This document shows, piece after piece, positions 33,882-45,585 of a DNA stretch of 64,000 nucleotides. Both the position numbers and the translations under genes were made by a program. The notes under the pieces were generated by a model, which did no database searches, had not been told where the DNA came from, and saw only the letters and a program-made list of their open reading frames with translations. Positions within the stretch are counted from its first letter, which is position 1. Each line of letters begins with the position of its first letter. This stretch comes from Coffea arabica (taxonomy: Eukaryota; Streptophyta; Magnoliopsida; Gentianales; Rubiaceae), in the NCBI RefSeq assembly GCF_036785885.1, contig NC_092329.1, positions 8,556,001 through 8,620,000 on the forward strand, in the 5' to 3' direction.

Positions 33882-36800
33882 TGTAGACACCAAATTTCTG
33901 TCAATTTTTAATATTTTTTCAAGATTTTCTATTTAATGAATTATTTATTTTCTAGCATTTTAATGTGCATTTTTCTCATTTTTGCAGGTTTGTTTTAAAA
34001 AAAAAACAACAACAACAAAAAGAAAATCAAAAAAAAAAATCAAGTCAAAATCAAATTATTACTAAACTTACACATTTTCATCATTTTCCTTACAAAATAC
34101 ACTTAACCCATTCCTACACTCAACTTTCTTGTCATTTGATAAAAAATAATCATTTTTGACCAAACACACACACAAGCTCCTCTTTTTCTCTCCCAATATC
34201 GACTCTCTGGCCTCTCTCAGACGGATAGAACAAGGAAAAAAGAAACACTCCACTTTTTGGCTCAAAAAAAAGAAGAAAAAATAAAAGAAAGACTCCTATC
34301 TCCCTCTCGGCTCTCCTCTCTCCCAAATTTTTTCCAACACATTTGCACACAACAACAAGGCAGCAATCGGTTGGATTGGAGCTTGGCAATTTCATCAAAA
34401 ACCTTGGCAAAGGGACCAAACTCTTCATTGAGGTATTTATCTCCCTTTTTTCCAGCTTTTCTTTTTTTAATTAACTAGATTGAATGTATGTGTGGTTACC
34501 TTTTTTGTTGCTTACTTTTGCTGGTTCTTGTTGATGTTGTATGGATGAAAATTTGAAAAATACCTTGAGCTAGATTAGGGAAAAGGGGGATAGATTTTGT
34601 ATATGCATGTTAGGTGTTTGAAAAAATGCCTAAATCAAAAACCGAATTAAAGTACCCATTATCGTGCATTTTGTTTGTTAAAATAGATGATTATGGTTAG
34701 TGCAAGGCCTAAAAACGTGAGGTTGCTCAAGCAGTTTGGGAATTTGAACTTTAGAAGCATGTGAATAATTTTTCTTCATTTTGGACTGTTTTATTTTAAT
34801 TTTGTCACATTTGTTGTTGCTTTTATTGATTTCAGTTCATAGTTAGGTTGTAAAAATCACAAGGAGTGTTGTAGTATATTTTTTATAATTTTTAGTGGAA
34901 GATATGGTGATTTGGAAAAATAACCACTGGTCTGTCTTTTACTTTTTTTGGCCACTTTCGGGTCATTTTTTGTAAAAAATAACTTCAAAAATGGATTCTA
35001 CGTGAAAAATCGAATGAGGGGATGTATTTTGGTGAAATTTGGTAACGGGAGAGGTTGCCGACGACCGCCGGCGACGGCGGTCCGGCGGCGGCAGCTGCCA
35101 TGGCCGATAGCTGAGAAGCTTCAGCTGGCCAGGCAAGAAGAAGAAGAAACGGACGGTGAAGAAAAGAAAGAAAAGAAAGAAAATGGTTTGGGCTATTGTT
35201 TTTATTTTCGTGTGGGCTTGTGGTTCTTTTTAGTTGGGTTTTGGTTTATTTCTTTTGGGTTTTGGTTGGGCTAGAAGGTCAGAGCCCATACTTTTTTTTA
35301 TTGGGCTCAAGTGATAAAATGACGGGCTGGCCTGTGTATTTTAGCCTGGACTTTGATTGGGCCGGATGGCCGTGGCCCAAAGAAAAATAGAGAATGGCCC
35401 GGTGGCCTGTTTTCTTAAGAAGATCTGCTAGTGAAATTTGCACTTTAACCCCTGATCTTTGGAGTAGTTTCACTTCGGCTCAGAATATTTTAAATTTATT
35501 TCACTTTGGTCCTTAAATTAATTTCATTTTGGTCCCTAAATTTTATCTTTCATTTAATTTTGACTCCTGAACTTTGGAAAATATAATTTTAATCCCCAAA
35601 AGTTTTTAATTTTTGCAATTCAGTCCCTAATGAGCTTTGTCTCTCTTTATTATGATTGTTTCTTTTCTTTAATAGCCAATTATGTTACTTTTGAGTATGC
35701 TTAACTTGTAATTTTTAGATGTTTTTAAATTTATTTACGTTTGACGTGTTAAGGTGAATTTAGTAGTTTCATTATTATTACTATTATTTCAATTAAATTG
35801 GTGCCATGATTCTTTTGTTCATTGTGAGTATAAATAGGGCAATTTGACTCCATTTAGTCACCACTTCAAAAGGGAGGTACCCCTATTATTATTTCAATGT
35901 CAATTACATGCTTCTATGTGTTTCTACGTGTTCCTATGTGTTTATATATTTTTTATATGCTTTATTTATTTGATTTGAATGTTCGCTTAAATTTTCTTGC
36001 ATTTGTTTAGTTAATTTTATAATTATTTAAGAGGCATTTAAATACCTCAAAAATGTAATAGATAGGATAAGTTTATTTTAGCATACTTTCCCCCTTTTAG
36101 ATTGTAGTTAGGCACTCCCCGATGTAATAGGTAGGTTGTGTGTTTATGTGGCTTATGTGTTACATGTCTTACCCGCTTTCCTTAGGATTTTTTGCATCTA
36201 GATATTATGTTTATGTGTTATGTGCTACGTGCTATTATGTGCTTATTTGTTTTAATTTATGCTTACTTGTCTTATTATGTATTAAAAATGCATGACGTCA
36301 CCACACTAGTCCAACACTAGTTGTGGCTTCTCCCTCCGCTTATTTGCTAGTCCAACGCTAATAAGGATTTTTAGAAATGGGCTAGTCCAATGCTAGACCC
36401 TTTAGGCCGTCCTGCGCTAGATTCATCTTTGTGTGATAATTCACTACATTTTCATGCATATTTTCATTTTTAGAATCTTTTTTCATTTGCACGCTATTTC
36501 CTATTATATTATCCTCTACCCCCTATCCTCTATATGTGTTAATCATGTCATTTAGAATTGCATCTCATTTTAACTAGTTCATTTGCTTGTCCAGATTAGG
36601 AAAATTATTCTTTGAACATGGGGAATGGGGTGATTATAACTTTTTAGTTTAAATATCCCATTAATCCCTGTATAAGAAAATCATGTCACGAATTTTTGTC
36701 CCCCGTACCCGTTATGCTTACATCCCTTTTTCTTTGATCACTTATATCTATGTATATAATTTAATTTATTTTCTTTACTTTTCTTTTTCATCATTTGCAT

Positions 36801-37346
36801 ACTCGTGACCCTTTCAAGGAAGTATTTTGGCCTTCGCAATTAATGCGATTGGTTCAATTAAACCCTTGAATGAACATTTTGTCCCTTTCGATATTTTTAA
36901 ATTTAGATTTGCATTCATGTAGGAAACATCCAAACGTGATAAAATTAATGGTTAGATTAAGAAAATTTTGACTAAACCACGCAACTAGCTTAGACTAGGT
37001 TGAAAGGGTGCCTTAGGTTTGAGAAAATTGAACCTTTGCCTTGCCTTTCTTCAACCGTGACTCCCGAACTCATTTTCTCTGTTTTCAAAGATCTGGAGTT
37101 GTCGAAAAGGGTTTTATTTTTATTTTATTTAAAAAACACTTTTGGGTGACTTGGTACATCCGAACTCGATACCAAGTGACGACTCCTAATTTTTCTTAAA
37201 AATCCTTTTAGACTAAATTTTGGACTCAAATTGTCGCATTTTTTAAAGTCCCATTTTAGGTCCTTCTTCATTTTTCATTTATAAAATCAAATCTTTTATA
37301 AACACCTTACCCTTTTATTTTCCATCGCGAAAAATGGGGCGCAACG
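33882..37346 (+). mobile_element. Solo LTR of the same giant-LTR family, 3.5 kb
   Basis: Starts TGTAGACACCAAATTT at 33882 and ends GGGGCGCAACG at 37346. The flanks ctctt (33877-33881, 37347-37351) are identical, a 5-bp TSD. Blocks shared with the copy at 18181-22803 include the terminal sequence, the ATTTAAATGCCT region, the CATAAGCATGC-type repeats and the ACCAAGT(C/G)AC region near the end. The final dinucleotide is CG, not CA, presumably mutated. No internal coding region is present. It interrupts LINE ORF1. Confidence 0.85.
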
Positions 37347-39759
37347 CTCTTCCAGCTCTTGCAGTTCCTTCATTTACTCTTCTTTCTCGGATTACTGCTA
37401 GCACAAAACTCTTCACTTATTACCTCCCTTTTGTCTTTGACCTCTAGACAGACCTCTTTTACTTCAACAGAGATAAGTTGGTTCATTCCTTTGTCAATAT
37501 CACAATCCATCCACACCTGATCATACTCCACTTTCTCTTTTGACTGATCCACTCCTATCTCCTCTACCTCTCTCCCCCCAACTCTCTGACTCTTCCCCTT
37601 TGTATTAACTTCCCCTTCTCTCCCCTTATCTTGCTCCACTATCCCCCTTCCTATTCTACCCTGTTCCATCTGCTCTTCCCAAACCTTACCAATCTTCTTA
37701 ACCTGCTGATTCTCCTCGCCCCTTCTAACCCCCTTAGCCTCCCCAGTTCCTATTTCTCTTTCTAAGTCTTTCCCTTCCTTTTTATGGAATTCCTCTATAT
37801 ATGTCAGAAGTAAGTTCTTAGCCCTACTGTGGGAATTATTTTGTTGTGTATGATACTCCTTAGAATTGTTATTCTCTGTCCTTCGCACTTTCTCACTCCC
37901 TTCATATCTGTTATTGGCCTTCCTGTTCGGGCTTCTAGAAAAGCTAGCTCTTAGCCAGTTTCCATATTGCTATTCCCATTTCATATCAAAACCTTTAGAT
38001 CCACAATTCTTCTCATTATGACCAATGATTCCACAACAAAAACAAAAATTCGGGCATTTTTCATATCTAAATTCTACCCACCTCCTCTTACCAATTACCA
38101 TTACATTTAATCGTAGTACCTCTAGGAAGAGGTTTAGTAAGATCAAATTCAACTAGCAATTGCATATGTCTACCTTCTTTACCCCCTTCTAGGAGGATGA
38201 TTACCCCGATCACTTCATTGAATATTCCTTCAATCTTCCTCCCCACCTCTCTGGTAACCCAGTGTAGAGGCTGATTCCATACCTGGACCCATATTTTGCA
38301 CTTGTTAAAAGCATAATGTTCATCTTCAATTCCCCCCATTCATTTCAAAAGTATTAACGTTTGGCCGTCATAAATCCATGGCCTACCATTCAATGCTCAT
38401 TCCAGATCTGATCTCTGCGCAAACGTAAATTGAAACATATTAGCACGGATCTCCGTCACGTTTAAGTTTTTCGGATGAAGCCACATATTTTCTGCAAAGC
38501 TTTTGATCCCATTCGTATTTGCTATCTTGTCTCCCTAGACCTTTCCCAACAGACTCATACTACACTCCTCGATTCCCTTCGTGAACTTCTCTTCCTCCAG
38601 CCACACGCCATCTTGCTCTGTACTTGACAGAGTAAATTTTCTCATCACCTCCTCCAGCTCCTCCATCCTTCACGAAACCACAGTCCTCCCCTGATTCGAA
38701 TTCAGCTGCCTCACCTTGACTAAGCAAGAAGAAACTGTACCTTCTATGCTTCCTTACCAGTTACCTGAACCACAAACAAGCAGAGATAAGCTAAAGGAAA
38801 CAGACACTAAAATCTACATGTTAAGAAAATAACAGAATCCAATTTGGGTTTTTGAATGCATTCTAGTTCCTGTTTAACGTCAGATCTAGCTCAGAGATCA
38901 ACTCTAGGCTCCCAATTAGAAACTCCTTACATAGATCCGGTTTATGGACCCGTCTATTTTGGGGAAATTTGGATGCAAATTTTGATTATGAATGTGGAAG
39001 TAGTTTGGAGAAATGGCGGTAATTTTGAAAACGAGTAAACACCTACTATGGGGGAGAAAACTCTCCAGAAAGAGAAAGTACTCTCAAGGAGACAGACAAG
39101 GCAACTTTTTTGGTCAATTGAGGTTGACTTAACTGAAATATGATGACAGAATCAAGCCTGCCTTCATAAAATTAAAGTTTAACCTCATGAAATTTGTTTA
39201 ACAGAATGCAAATTCCCGGGCATAATAATCTAGAACTGAATGAGACGGACAAGTGCACGGGTAAAGTCTTTGCTTGTCCGCTAACAGGTGAGGTGATACT
39301 CCTATTGTTAGAATATTTTAAAATATTGAAAGTTTGGACAGAATTCTAGAAGTGGCTTTCTGCGTTTCATTCGTAACCTTTCAGGTTTCATCCGTCATTT
39401 GAAAGGCTAATTCCTTCATTTATTGCTCAAAACAAATCGTGCAAATATTAATTTGACGTGAAGAAGGTATTAAACTATGCCTGTCGGGCTTAAGCCTATG
39501 GATTTTTTTTTTTAAAAAAAAATTGCTGGGTTGCTGGGCAGCAGCCACTTGAATTTTTTTTTAAAAAACCTGATGGCTACCGGCTGTGTCACCCCAATTG
39601 CCATCACCAAAAGTGAAAAAAAAAAATGTCAACGGTCATGACTAGGTGTTCAGGCTGGTATTGAAACTTTTCCTCAAGATATAGTTGTTCGGTATCAATA
39701 CGTTCCCTGGCAGAATGGTTAGGCAAAGCATTGAAGGAGAGCAGAATTATAATTGGTAA

Positions 39760-40498
39760 GGGATAATATCAGAAACCTCCTTTGAGATTTTTTTTAATAT
39801 CACCCGGCACTTCTAAGGTTTTAAAATATTACTTACCTTCCTTATTTTTATTATTTGTGTAACAAAATTTTTAAAAGCTCTAAACTACCCATTCACTTAC
39901 TAAATAAAAATACTCCTAAACCTTTGTTCATTCAAGAAAATCATCACCTAAAAATTAATCTCTTGTAGTATTACAACATCATAATGCTATACTTCATAAA
40001 AATATAAATTTTAAAAATAAAAAAGATATTTGAAAAGAAATAGGTTTGCACCAATTTAACTCTATATGCTTAAAATTGATTTACATTATTGTTTTCAATG
40101 TCTTCTCAATCCTTGTGCAAACTATTAAATTGTATCAATTATTATAAAACTTAACACAAAATAAGCAAATAAATCATGCCCCACTTTATCACAATCATAA
40201 AACATAAAAAATAAACAAAATTTAATTTATTATAATTTACAAATAAAATATTACATATGAATCCAAACAATGAGTAAGAGAGAATGATGGAGAAAAAGGA
40301 AAGAGAAGCATGTGACTTTCGTTTCTTTTTTAAAAAATTTTTGAACTTTATTTATTTGATATGTGAATTAAGTGTCAAGTGAGAATTAATATAATTTTTT
40401 TTACAATTATTAGAGAAGGTAAGTGATATTTTAGAAACTTCAAGAGTGTCAAGTGATACTAAAAAAAAAATCTCAAGAAAGGTTTCTGAAATTATCCC
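39760..40498. mobile_element. MULE-type MITE, 739 bp, perfect 9-bp TSD
   Basis: The ends are GGGATAATATCAGAAACCTCC and its inverted match ending GGTTTCTGAAATTATCCC. The flanks aattggtaa at 39751-39759 and 40499-40507 are identical. Both ends extend with a 'cttctaaggtttt.aaatatta' type match. The ends resemble those of the MULE at 42566. It is AT-rich and carries no gene. Confidence 0.93.
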
Positions 40499-40742
40499 AA
40501 TTGGTAAAGAAGCAATATCAACTACATTGATTTTTTTTTTTTGTAGAATTTTGGGCAACACCAAGTATTCAAACTTGTCGAGGATGTAGACAGAAACAAA
40601 TAGTATATCAAAGATGCATGAAATGAACCACCAAATGATAAGCTCCAATGGCCATAATATTTGCAGAATTTTGTCAAAAAGCATGATAACAATATATTAA
40701 AAGATAAAACATACGATAATATCTGTAGAATCTTGTCATGAC

Positions 40743-41229
40743 TAGGGCTGCAAACGAATCGAGCCGCTCGCGAGCGGCTCGAGTCAAGCTCGAGTCGAGC
40801 TCGTTATTAATCGAGCTTGAGTCGAGCTCGAGCCGGCTCGAGTCAAACTCGAGCTCGAGCTCGATCTCAGAATATTAAGCTCGTTAGCTCGCGAGCCGGC
40901 TCGCGAGTTTGGGTATATATATATATATTTTTTATTTTTATTTTTATTTAATAATAAAATTACGTATATTATATATATATTTTTTTATTTTTTATTTTTA
41001 TAGTAAAATTACGTATATATCCTTAATATTTTATTATTTATTAAGAAAAAATATTATTTTATTTATTTTTTAAAAATATAAAATATTTATTTTTTATTTT
41101 TTTTCGAGCTCGAGCTCGAAATTTGCCGGCTCGTCGAGCTCGAGCTCGAGCTCGAGCTTGGTAAAATTTAGTCGAGGCTCGGCTCGATTAGCTCAAAGCT
41201 CGACTCGGCTCGGCTCGTTTGCAGCCCTA
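40743..41229. mobile_element. hAT-type MITE with GAGCTC subterminal arrays, 8-bp TSD
   Basis: Ends TAGGGCTGCAAACGA and TCGTTTGCAGCCCTA. The flanks gtcatgac at 40735-40742 and 41230-41237 are identical. Runs of CGAGCTCGAG fill 40757-40910 and 41105-41220, and the centre is AT-rich. It has the same design as the element at 8027 but a different subterminal word. No ORF. Confidence 0.93.
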
Positions 41230-41886
41230 GTCATGACCACTGACGTTTTTTTCTTTCCTTTTGATGATGGTTACCAGGCTGTGTCAACCCAGTAGTCATC
41301 AATTTTTTTTTAAAAAAAAACCAAGTGGCAGCCCAGCAACCCAACAATTTTTTGAAAAAATTTCATAGCCTGTCGGACTTATTAAGCCCGGCAGGCATAG
41401 TTTAATGCCTTCCGTTTGTCATATCAATACTTGCACGATTTTTTTTTGAGCAATAAATGAAGGAATTAGCCCATTTAAAGAGATACAACTATAAACATAT
41501 TTCTAATGGTTAATAACTATTTAGGGGACATGACACCTTATTCATGTCGATCAATTTGTGGTCTTTTGGTTGCAAACAAAAAGATCTACAAACTCTAAAA
41601 AAATTTCTGCTATTCTCTTCTTTGTTTTTCGGGGATTGTAACATCTTAATGCAGAGTTTTGCAACCAAATTTCATCTTATTTTAGAGGATATTCGTCCTT
41701 GACCTTTTACACATGGTAGTGGACAAAGAAAGTTTTAAGGAAAGTGATTTGTAATCACGATTTGAAACATTTTCTTGTTAGTTTTAGGGATATTTTATAG
41801 TATTCTCTTTGTTGTTATTCCAACAATCTTAAAGTTTTATTCCTCCTTTGAAATAGTAAGTACTATAAATGATTTAGTTTCTAATA

Positions 41887-42459
41887 TTATTAAACTCAAC
41901 CGTTTTGATGGAGGAAATTTCATTCGTTAGAAGAAACAAGTGCATTTCCTTCTTGTGACCCTCAAAGTGGTGTACGTTCTAACTATTTCAAGGCCTGCAA
42001 CAAATGATGAAGAAGAGACGTTGGATGACATATGCAATAAGCGAAAATGGTACACGAATGATGAGATATGTGAGGGGACACATTTTCAATGCAATGAGTA
42101 TCGAACTTTTTGATGTGTATCATTCGGTGATAACAGTCAAGGAACTTTGGAGCAAGTTAGAAGCATGGTACATGAGAGAGGATACAACAAATAAAAAAAT
42201 TTTTGTCTCTAATTTCTTTAACTACAAAATGATAGACAAGAGGCCTGTTATGGATCAATTTGTTGAACTTGAAAAGATGCTTAATCATTTTTCTCAACAC
42301 AATACGTTTATGGATGAAACAATTGTTGTTAGTTCCATAATTGATAAACTACCACCCTCTTGGAAGGATTTCAAGAGAAATCTCAAACATAAAAAAGGAG
42401 AGATCGTTCATGAAAGTCTTGCTAACACTTTTCGTGTTGAGGAAGAGTTTAGAATGTAA
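41887..42459 (+). pseudogene. Copia gag (UBN2-type) remnant
   Basis: The + strand reads LNRFDGGNFIR, then TAG at the usual Trp, then KKQVHFLLVTLKVVYVL, then a frame change near 42040. The second frame (open 42004-42459) gives GHIFNAMSIELFDVYH, KELWSKLEAWYMREDTTNKK and DKLPPSWKDFKRNLKHKKGE, the UBN2 gag core of Copia elements. The zinc knuckle and everything beyond are lost. Gag normally forms the particle. Confidence 0.85.
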
Positions 42460-43258
42460 GAGAACAAAAGAAGTGATGATTAAAATATCCAAAGGGATGG
42501 GATTGAAATCCAATCCAAGAATCACTAACAATGGAATCTTAATTCAACACTAGTTATAATAACAAGGGATAATTTCAGATACCTCCCCTGAGGTTTCTGA
42601 CAGTTTCACTCCCCTCCCCTGTGGTTTCAATAATACCACAAACCTCCTTTGTCAGATTGTGAGGTCCCATTTCTTACGTCATTGGTGCCAAAAAAACTTA
42701 AATACCCTCACAAGTTTGCTAATATTTCATGATTATTTGGAAAATTTTAGTTAAGTTAGTTATAAACACAATTAATGTAATTAACGAAAAATTAGAGTCC
42801 TAACAACCAATATAGAAAGGGGCCTTCAGCAAAATGGCGCCAAACTTAGGCGCCATGGTCTGATTGACATAACAGCTTGATAGGCACGTACATATAGAAG
42901 CAAGAAACTTACTTTGTTCCCGCCATTGTTGAGATATAGCAACTGAGGTTGATGGTTGGCAAACAAAGCTCTTGATTCTCGTTAAGAAAGCTCTTGGCAA
43001 ACAAACTGAAGAGTCTCTTAGCTCATTAAGAAAAATTTACCAGGTAAGTGTTTAAGATTTCGTACTCTGTTTCAATATGATATTGGCAGCTTATGATGAT
43101 TTGGTTGTTGTTTGTGTAAGCTTCATACATGTTTGCTTATGATTTTCTGGTTTGTCATGTGACTTGGTTTGCTAAGCCTCTACCAGATTATGCTTACTTG
43201 ATTCTAAATTTCTCGTCTGACTTGGGTTGTTTGATATAGTTGGATGCCAAACCTCAGA

Positions 43259-43928
43259 TAGCAGCTTTCCAGCATGATCATATAATTGAAGGTTTCATTT
43301 ACTGAACTTTCGGTATCCACCAGACATGCATGAATTGTCCAAATGTGTCTGCTTACTCTTAGACAAAATATTCTTACTTCTGTGGGAAAAACACAGAGTT
43401 AGGTAATTTTTTTTAGACTAATTCATACAGGTTTAGCCTCAGTGCCCTCTGTATGTAGGCTTTGTTGACACGAGCCCAGATCACTCAGATAGCTTGATTT
43501 CAAAGTAGTGATCCAATAAACATCTTCAATCATTGCATAGCACTGCATTTGTGATCCTTTGGATAAACACCTGAAGAACTACTCACAAGAGCAAGTGGTG
43601 TTTTCTGAAGTGAGTTTGCGCCACGCTTACAGTTCCTTCTCCTTGTGATTATTTCATCAGATGTTTGTTCTTTCCACATGATCCCTTTCTGCATCTCACT
43701 GTTAGATCCTGGACTGGAATATGTTTCTAATGTTTTGCGGATGATCTAACTTCTTTGATGGAAAAAGGGGCGTAGCAGCTTTCCAGCATGATCATAAGCG
43801 AATATTTCGTTTACTGAACTTCTGGTGTCCACATATATACATTGTCCAAGTGTCTCCACTTTTAAGGCCAGAATTGCTGTCAACTGATATACCTTTCTTC
43901 TGTGGGAAAACAACTGAAAGTCACGTAA
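43259..43928. repeat. Diverged 140-bp duplication inside the MULE
   Basis: Both copies start AGCAGCTTTCCAGCATGATCAT and end near TTCTGTGGGAAAA, at 43259-43390 and 43774-43910. The minus strand of the second copy is open across the unit (QLTAILALKVETLGQCIYVD), so the unit may be a captured, duplicated exon of unknown origin. Confidence 0.65.
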
Positions 43929-44586
43929 CATCTTTAGTATAATTTCTCAACATTGTAATTTGATGTCAGAAGCATAAAATGAAGTCAATGGTACAGAACA
44001 TGAACTAAAGTAGTGGATTGGGTTTATTTTCTCAGATTTAATTATTTTTGTTAAGCAAGGGATGGCCGAGACTGTCCTCTACGAAATTTCTACACCAAAC
44101 AGAAACTATACATGAATATCTAAAGATGAACACATACAATATATTCTAGGGTAATGAGCAAGTGTATTGGAGCCACCTTTTTGTGATGTTGTTCATAACT
44201 TTTTATTTACCCAACACTGTCTTACTAAATGGTCCTTCTGCTCAAGTTTTCTAGTGTCTCACTGTTTTGTGTTCATTTTTGACTTGTATACACTTATAAT
44301 ATTTTAACGGAAGAGAGCTGGAAACATCCAGATTCCATGTCCAAATAATGAATATGTTTGTTGAAGTAAACAAGATTTTTCAAACTTCCCTGTAACAGCA
44401 AGATTTTTTTGTCCTTGGGAATAAAATCAATGAAAACTAGTTGAGTAACCAGATAGTTGAGCTGCTAATGGTTGCCTTGCGATTACATCGACAGTATCTA
44501 TTTCTAATTGTAAATGATCTAGGTGAATTCCAGAATTCACCGCTACTGCTTGAACTGGCCATTTGTGCGTGTGTTTGTTACTGCTG

Positions 44587-44645
44587 CAGTTCATCCAACA
44601 CCAAGCACTTCAGTTGCATCCAACATCAAGCACTTCAGTTGCATC
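44587..44645. repeat. 26-bp direct repeat, two copies
   Basis: CATCCAACACCAAGCACTTC and CATCCAACATCAAGCACTTC follow each other with CAGTTG between. Confidence 0.75.
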
Positions 44646-45585
44646 TCGGAAATTAACATTTGTTTGTTGCTGTTTGTTGCATCTCTTGCTGCTGCATTTT
44701 ACTCTCATAAATAGCCTTCTGGACTGGCCGTTGCATATGGACGTTAGAACTAACTGCCAGAAAGAGCTGTTGCCTTCCATTTTGTTCACTACTGACGTTC
44801 AGACCTTAATGAATGCATTGGTCTCACTTACACCCCCCAAGTTTCATTCTTCTTAAATTTCCTGTTTTTTCTTCACATGAGATTAGCTCATTAATGCAAG
44901 ATAATGAGGGCATTTGTGGTATACACTTGTTTCTCTCTCCAGCTACTGATTTTTTATTGTTTGTATTTTTAAATTGGGTCTATTTTGGCATTACCTATCT
45001 AGTTTTAAGGGAGGTTTGTGGTATTATTGAAACCACAGGGTAGGGGAGTGAAACTGTTAGAAACCTCAGGGGAGGTATCTGAAATTATCCCTAATAACAA
45101 ACCTTGAATTCAACGAGTGAAAGTATATTGATATAGTGGTTTGAACACTACAAAAGATGCTGAAAGGTGTAGTGTGATTTTTTCCGTTTGAAATTGGAAG
45201 GTGCATTTAGAATTCTTAACAAGTCTTGTAAAATGCTACAAATGACGGAGCATTAAGAGTTTGCTTATATGAATGTTGGATTGATGGCATCCAAAAAATT
45301 TTGGATTTAACTTTGAACACATTCATAAAAAGATAGGGATATAAGGCCTAATGTATCACTTGTATACACAAATTGAAGAGAAGTGAATTTGTATGTATTC
45401 ATTTATGTGACTTGTTGCATATATTTTTGGTTCGAAACTTATCTACCAAGAAGTATTAACAAGTTATAATCAATAAACACTGAGATGGTGGTTCAATTGA
45501 CAGATACCATTGTTTATGCATAGATTATTAGAATTTTTTAGTTATTCGTAAAAAAATTTTCAATATGTTAAAAATGGTGGGAGAT

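Larger units (their letters stand above)
33648..38666 (-). pseudogene. LINE ORF1 (DUF4283 plus zinc knuckle), broken by a solo LTR
   Basis: From ATG 38666 the minus strand reads MEELEEVMRKFTLSS, then the DUF4283 core (MFQFTFAQRSDLE, NGRPWIYDGQTLILLK, WVQVWNQPLHWVTREVG), then CFCCGIIGHNEKNC, a CX2CX4HX4C zinc knuckle at about 38025-37985. A charged Glu/Lys-rich tail follows to 37370, where the solo LTR enters; the last 80 codons resume at 33881 and stop at TGA 33650-33648. In plant L1s this protein binds element RNA. At least four in-frame stops and one frame shift near 38090 are visible. Its stop overlaps the ORF2 start as ATGA. Confidence 0.88.
24106..39107 (-). mobile_element. Plant L1-type LINE, interrupted by a Gypsy element and a solo LTR
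   Basis: Identical 18-bp flanks ttttggtcaattgaggtt at 24088-24105 and 39108-39125 bound the element; removing the two nested insertions leaves about 6.2 kb, the normal size of a plant L1. On the minus strand the order is 5' leader (39107-38667), ORF1 (DUF4283 plus CCHC zinc knuckle), ORF2 (endonuclease, RT, zinc-binding domain, RNase H), short A-rich end at 24106. Insertions: Gypsy element 28090-33441 in the ORF2 endonuclease, and solo LTR 33882-37346 in ORF1. Both ORFs carry several stops and frame changes, so the LINE is dead. L1 elements copy themselves by target-primed reverse transcription, which gives the long TSD seen here. Confidence 0.95.
39405..41471. mobile_element. Foldback (MULE-like) element inside the Copia 5' LTR
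   Basis: Left end GGCTAATTCCTTCATTTATT matches the reverse complement of the right end for about 240 bp, including ATTAAACTATGCCTG(T/C)CGGGCTTAA on both arms. Flanks catttgaaa (39396-39404) and catttaaag (41472-41480) look like a decayed 9-bp TSD. No ORF. Its interior was later hit by a MULE MITE (39760-40498) and a hAT MITE (40743-41229), so its original size was about 830 bp. Confidence 0.8.
39306..41825 (+). repeat. 5' LTR of the Copia element, split by an insertion
   Basis: Part 1 is 39306-39404; the LTR resumes at about 41472-41825. Without the insert it is about 450 bp and aligns to the 3' LTR throughout. Confidence 0.9.
42566..45091. mobile_element. MULE-type element, 2.5 kb, perfect 9-bp TSD
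   Basis: About 100-bp inverted ends start GGGATAATTTCAGATACCTC and stay nearly identical through CCCTGTGGTTTCAATAATACC. The flanks taataacaa at 42557-42565 and 45092-45100 are identical. No transposase is seen. The interior holds a 140-bp diverged direct duplication (43259-43410, 43774-43928), splice-like sites and a 26-bp tandem repeat near 44590, which fits captured gene sequence (Pack-MULE), but the source is not recognised. It inserted into the Copia interior. Confidence 0.93.

Noticed and set aside
34948-35274. GC-rich ORF in the second solo LTR
   Set aside because: Lys/Glu-rich and Gly/Phe-rich low-complexity translation inside LTR sequence; not conserved in the larger copy.
44441-45043. 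Several short + strand ORFs with Cys/Leu-rich products
   Set aside because: They lie inside the MULE, overlap each other and contain a 26-bp repeat; no domain.
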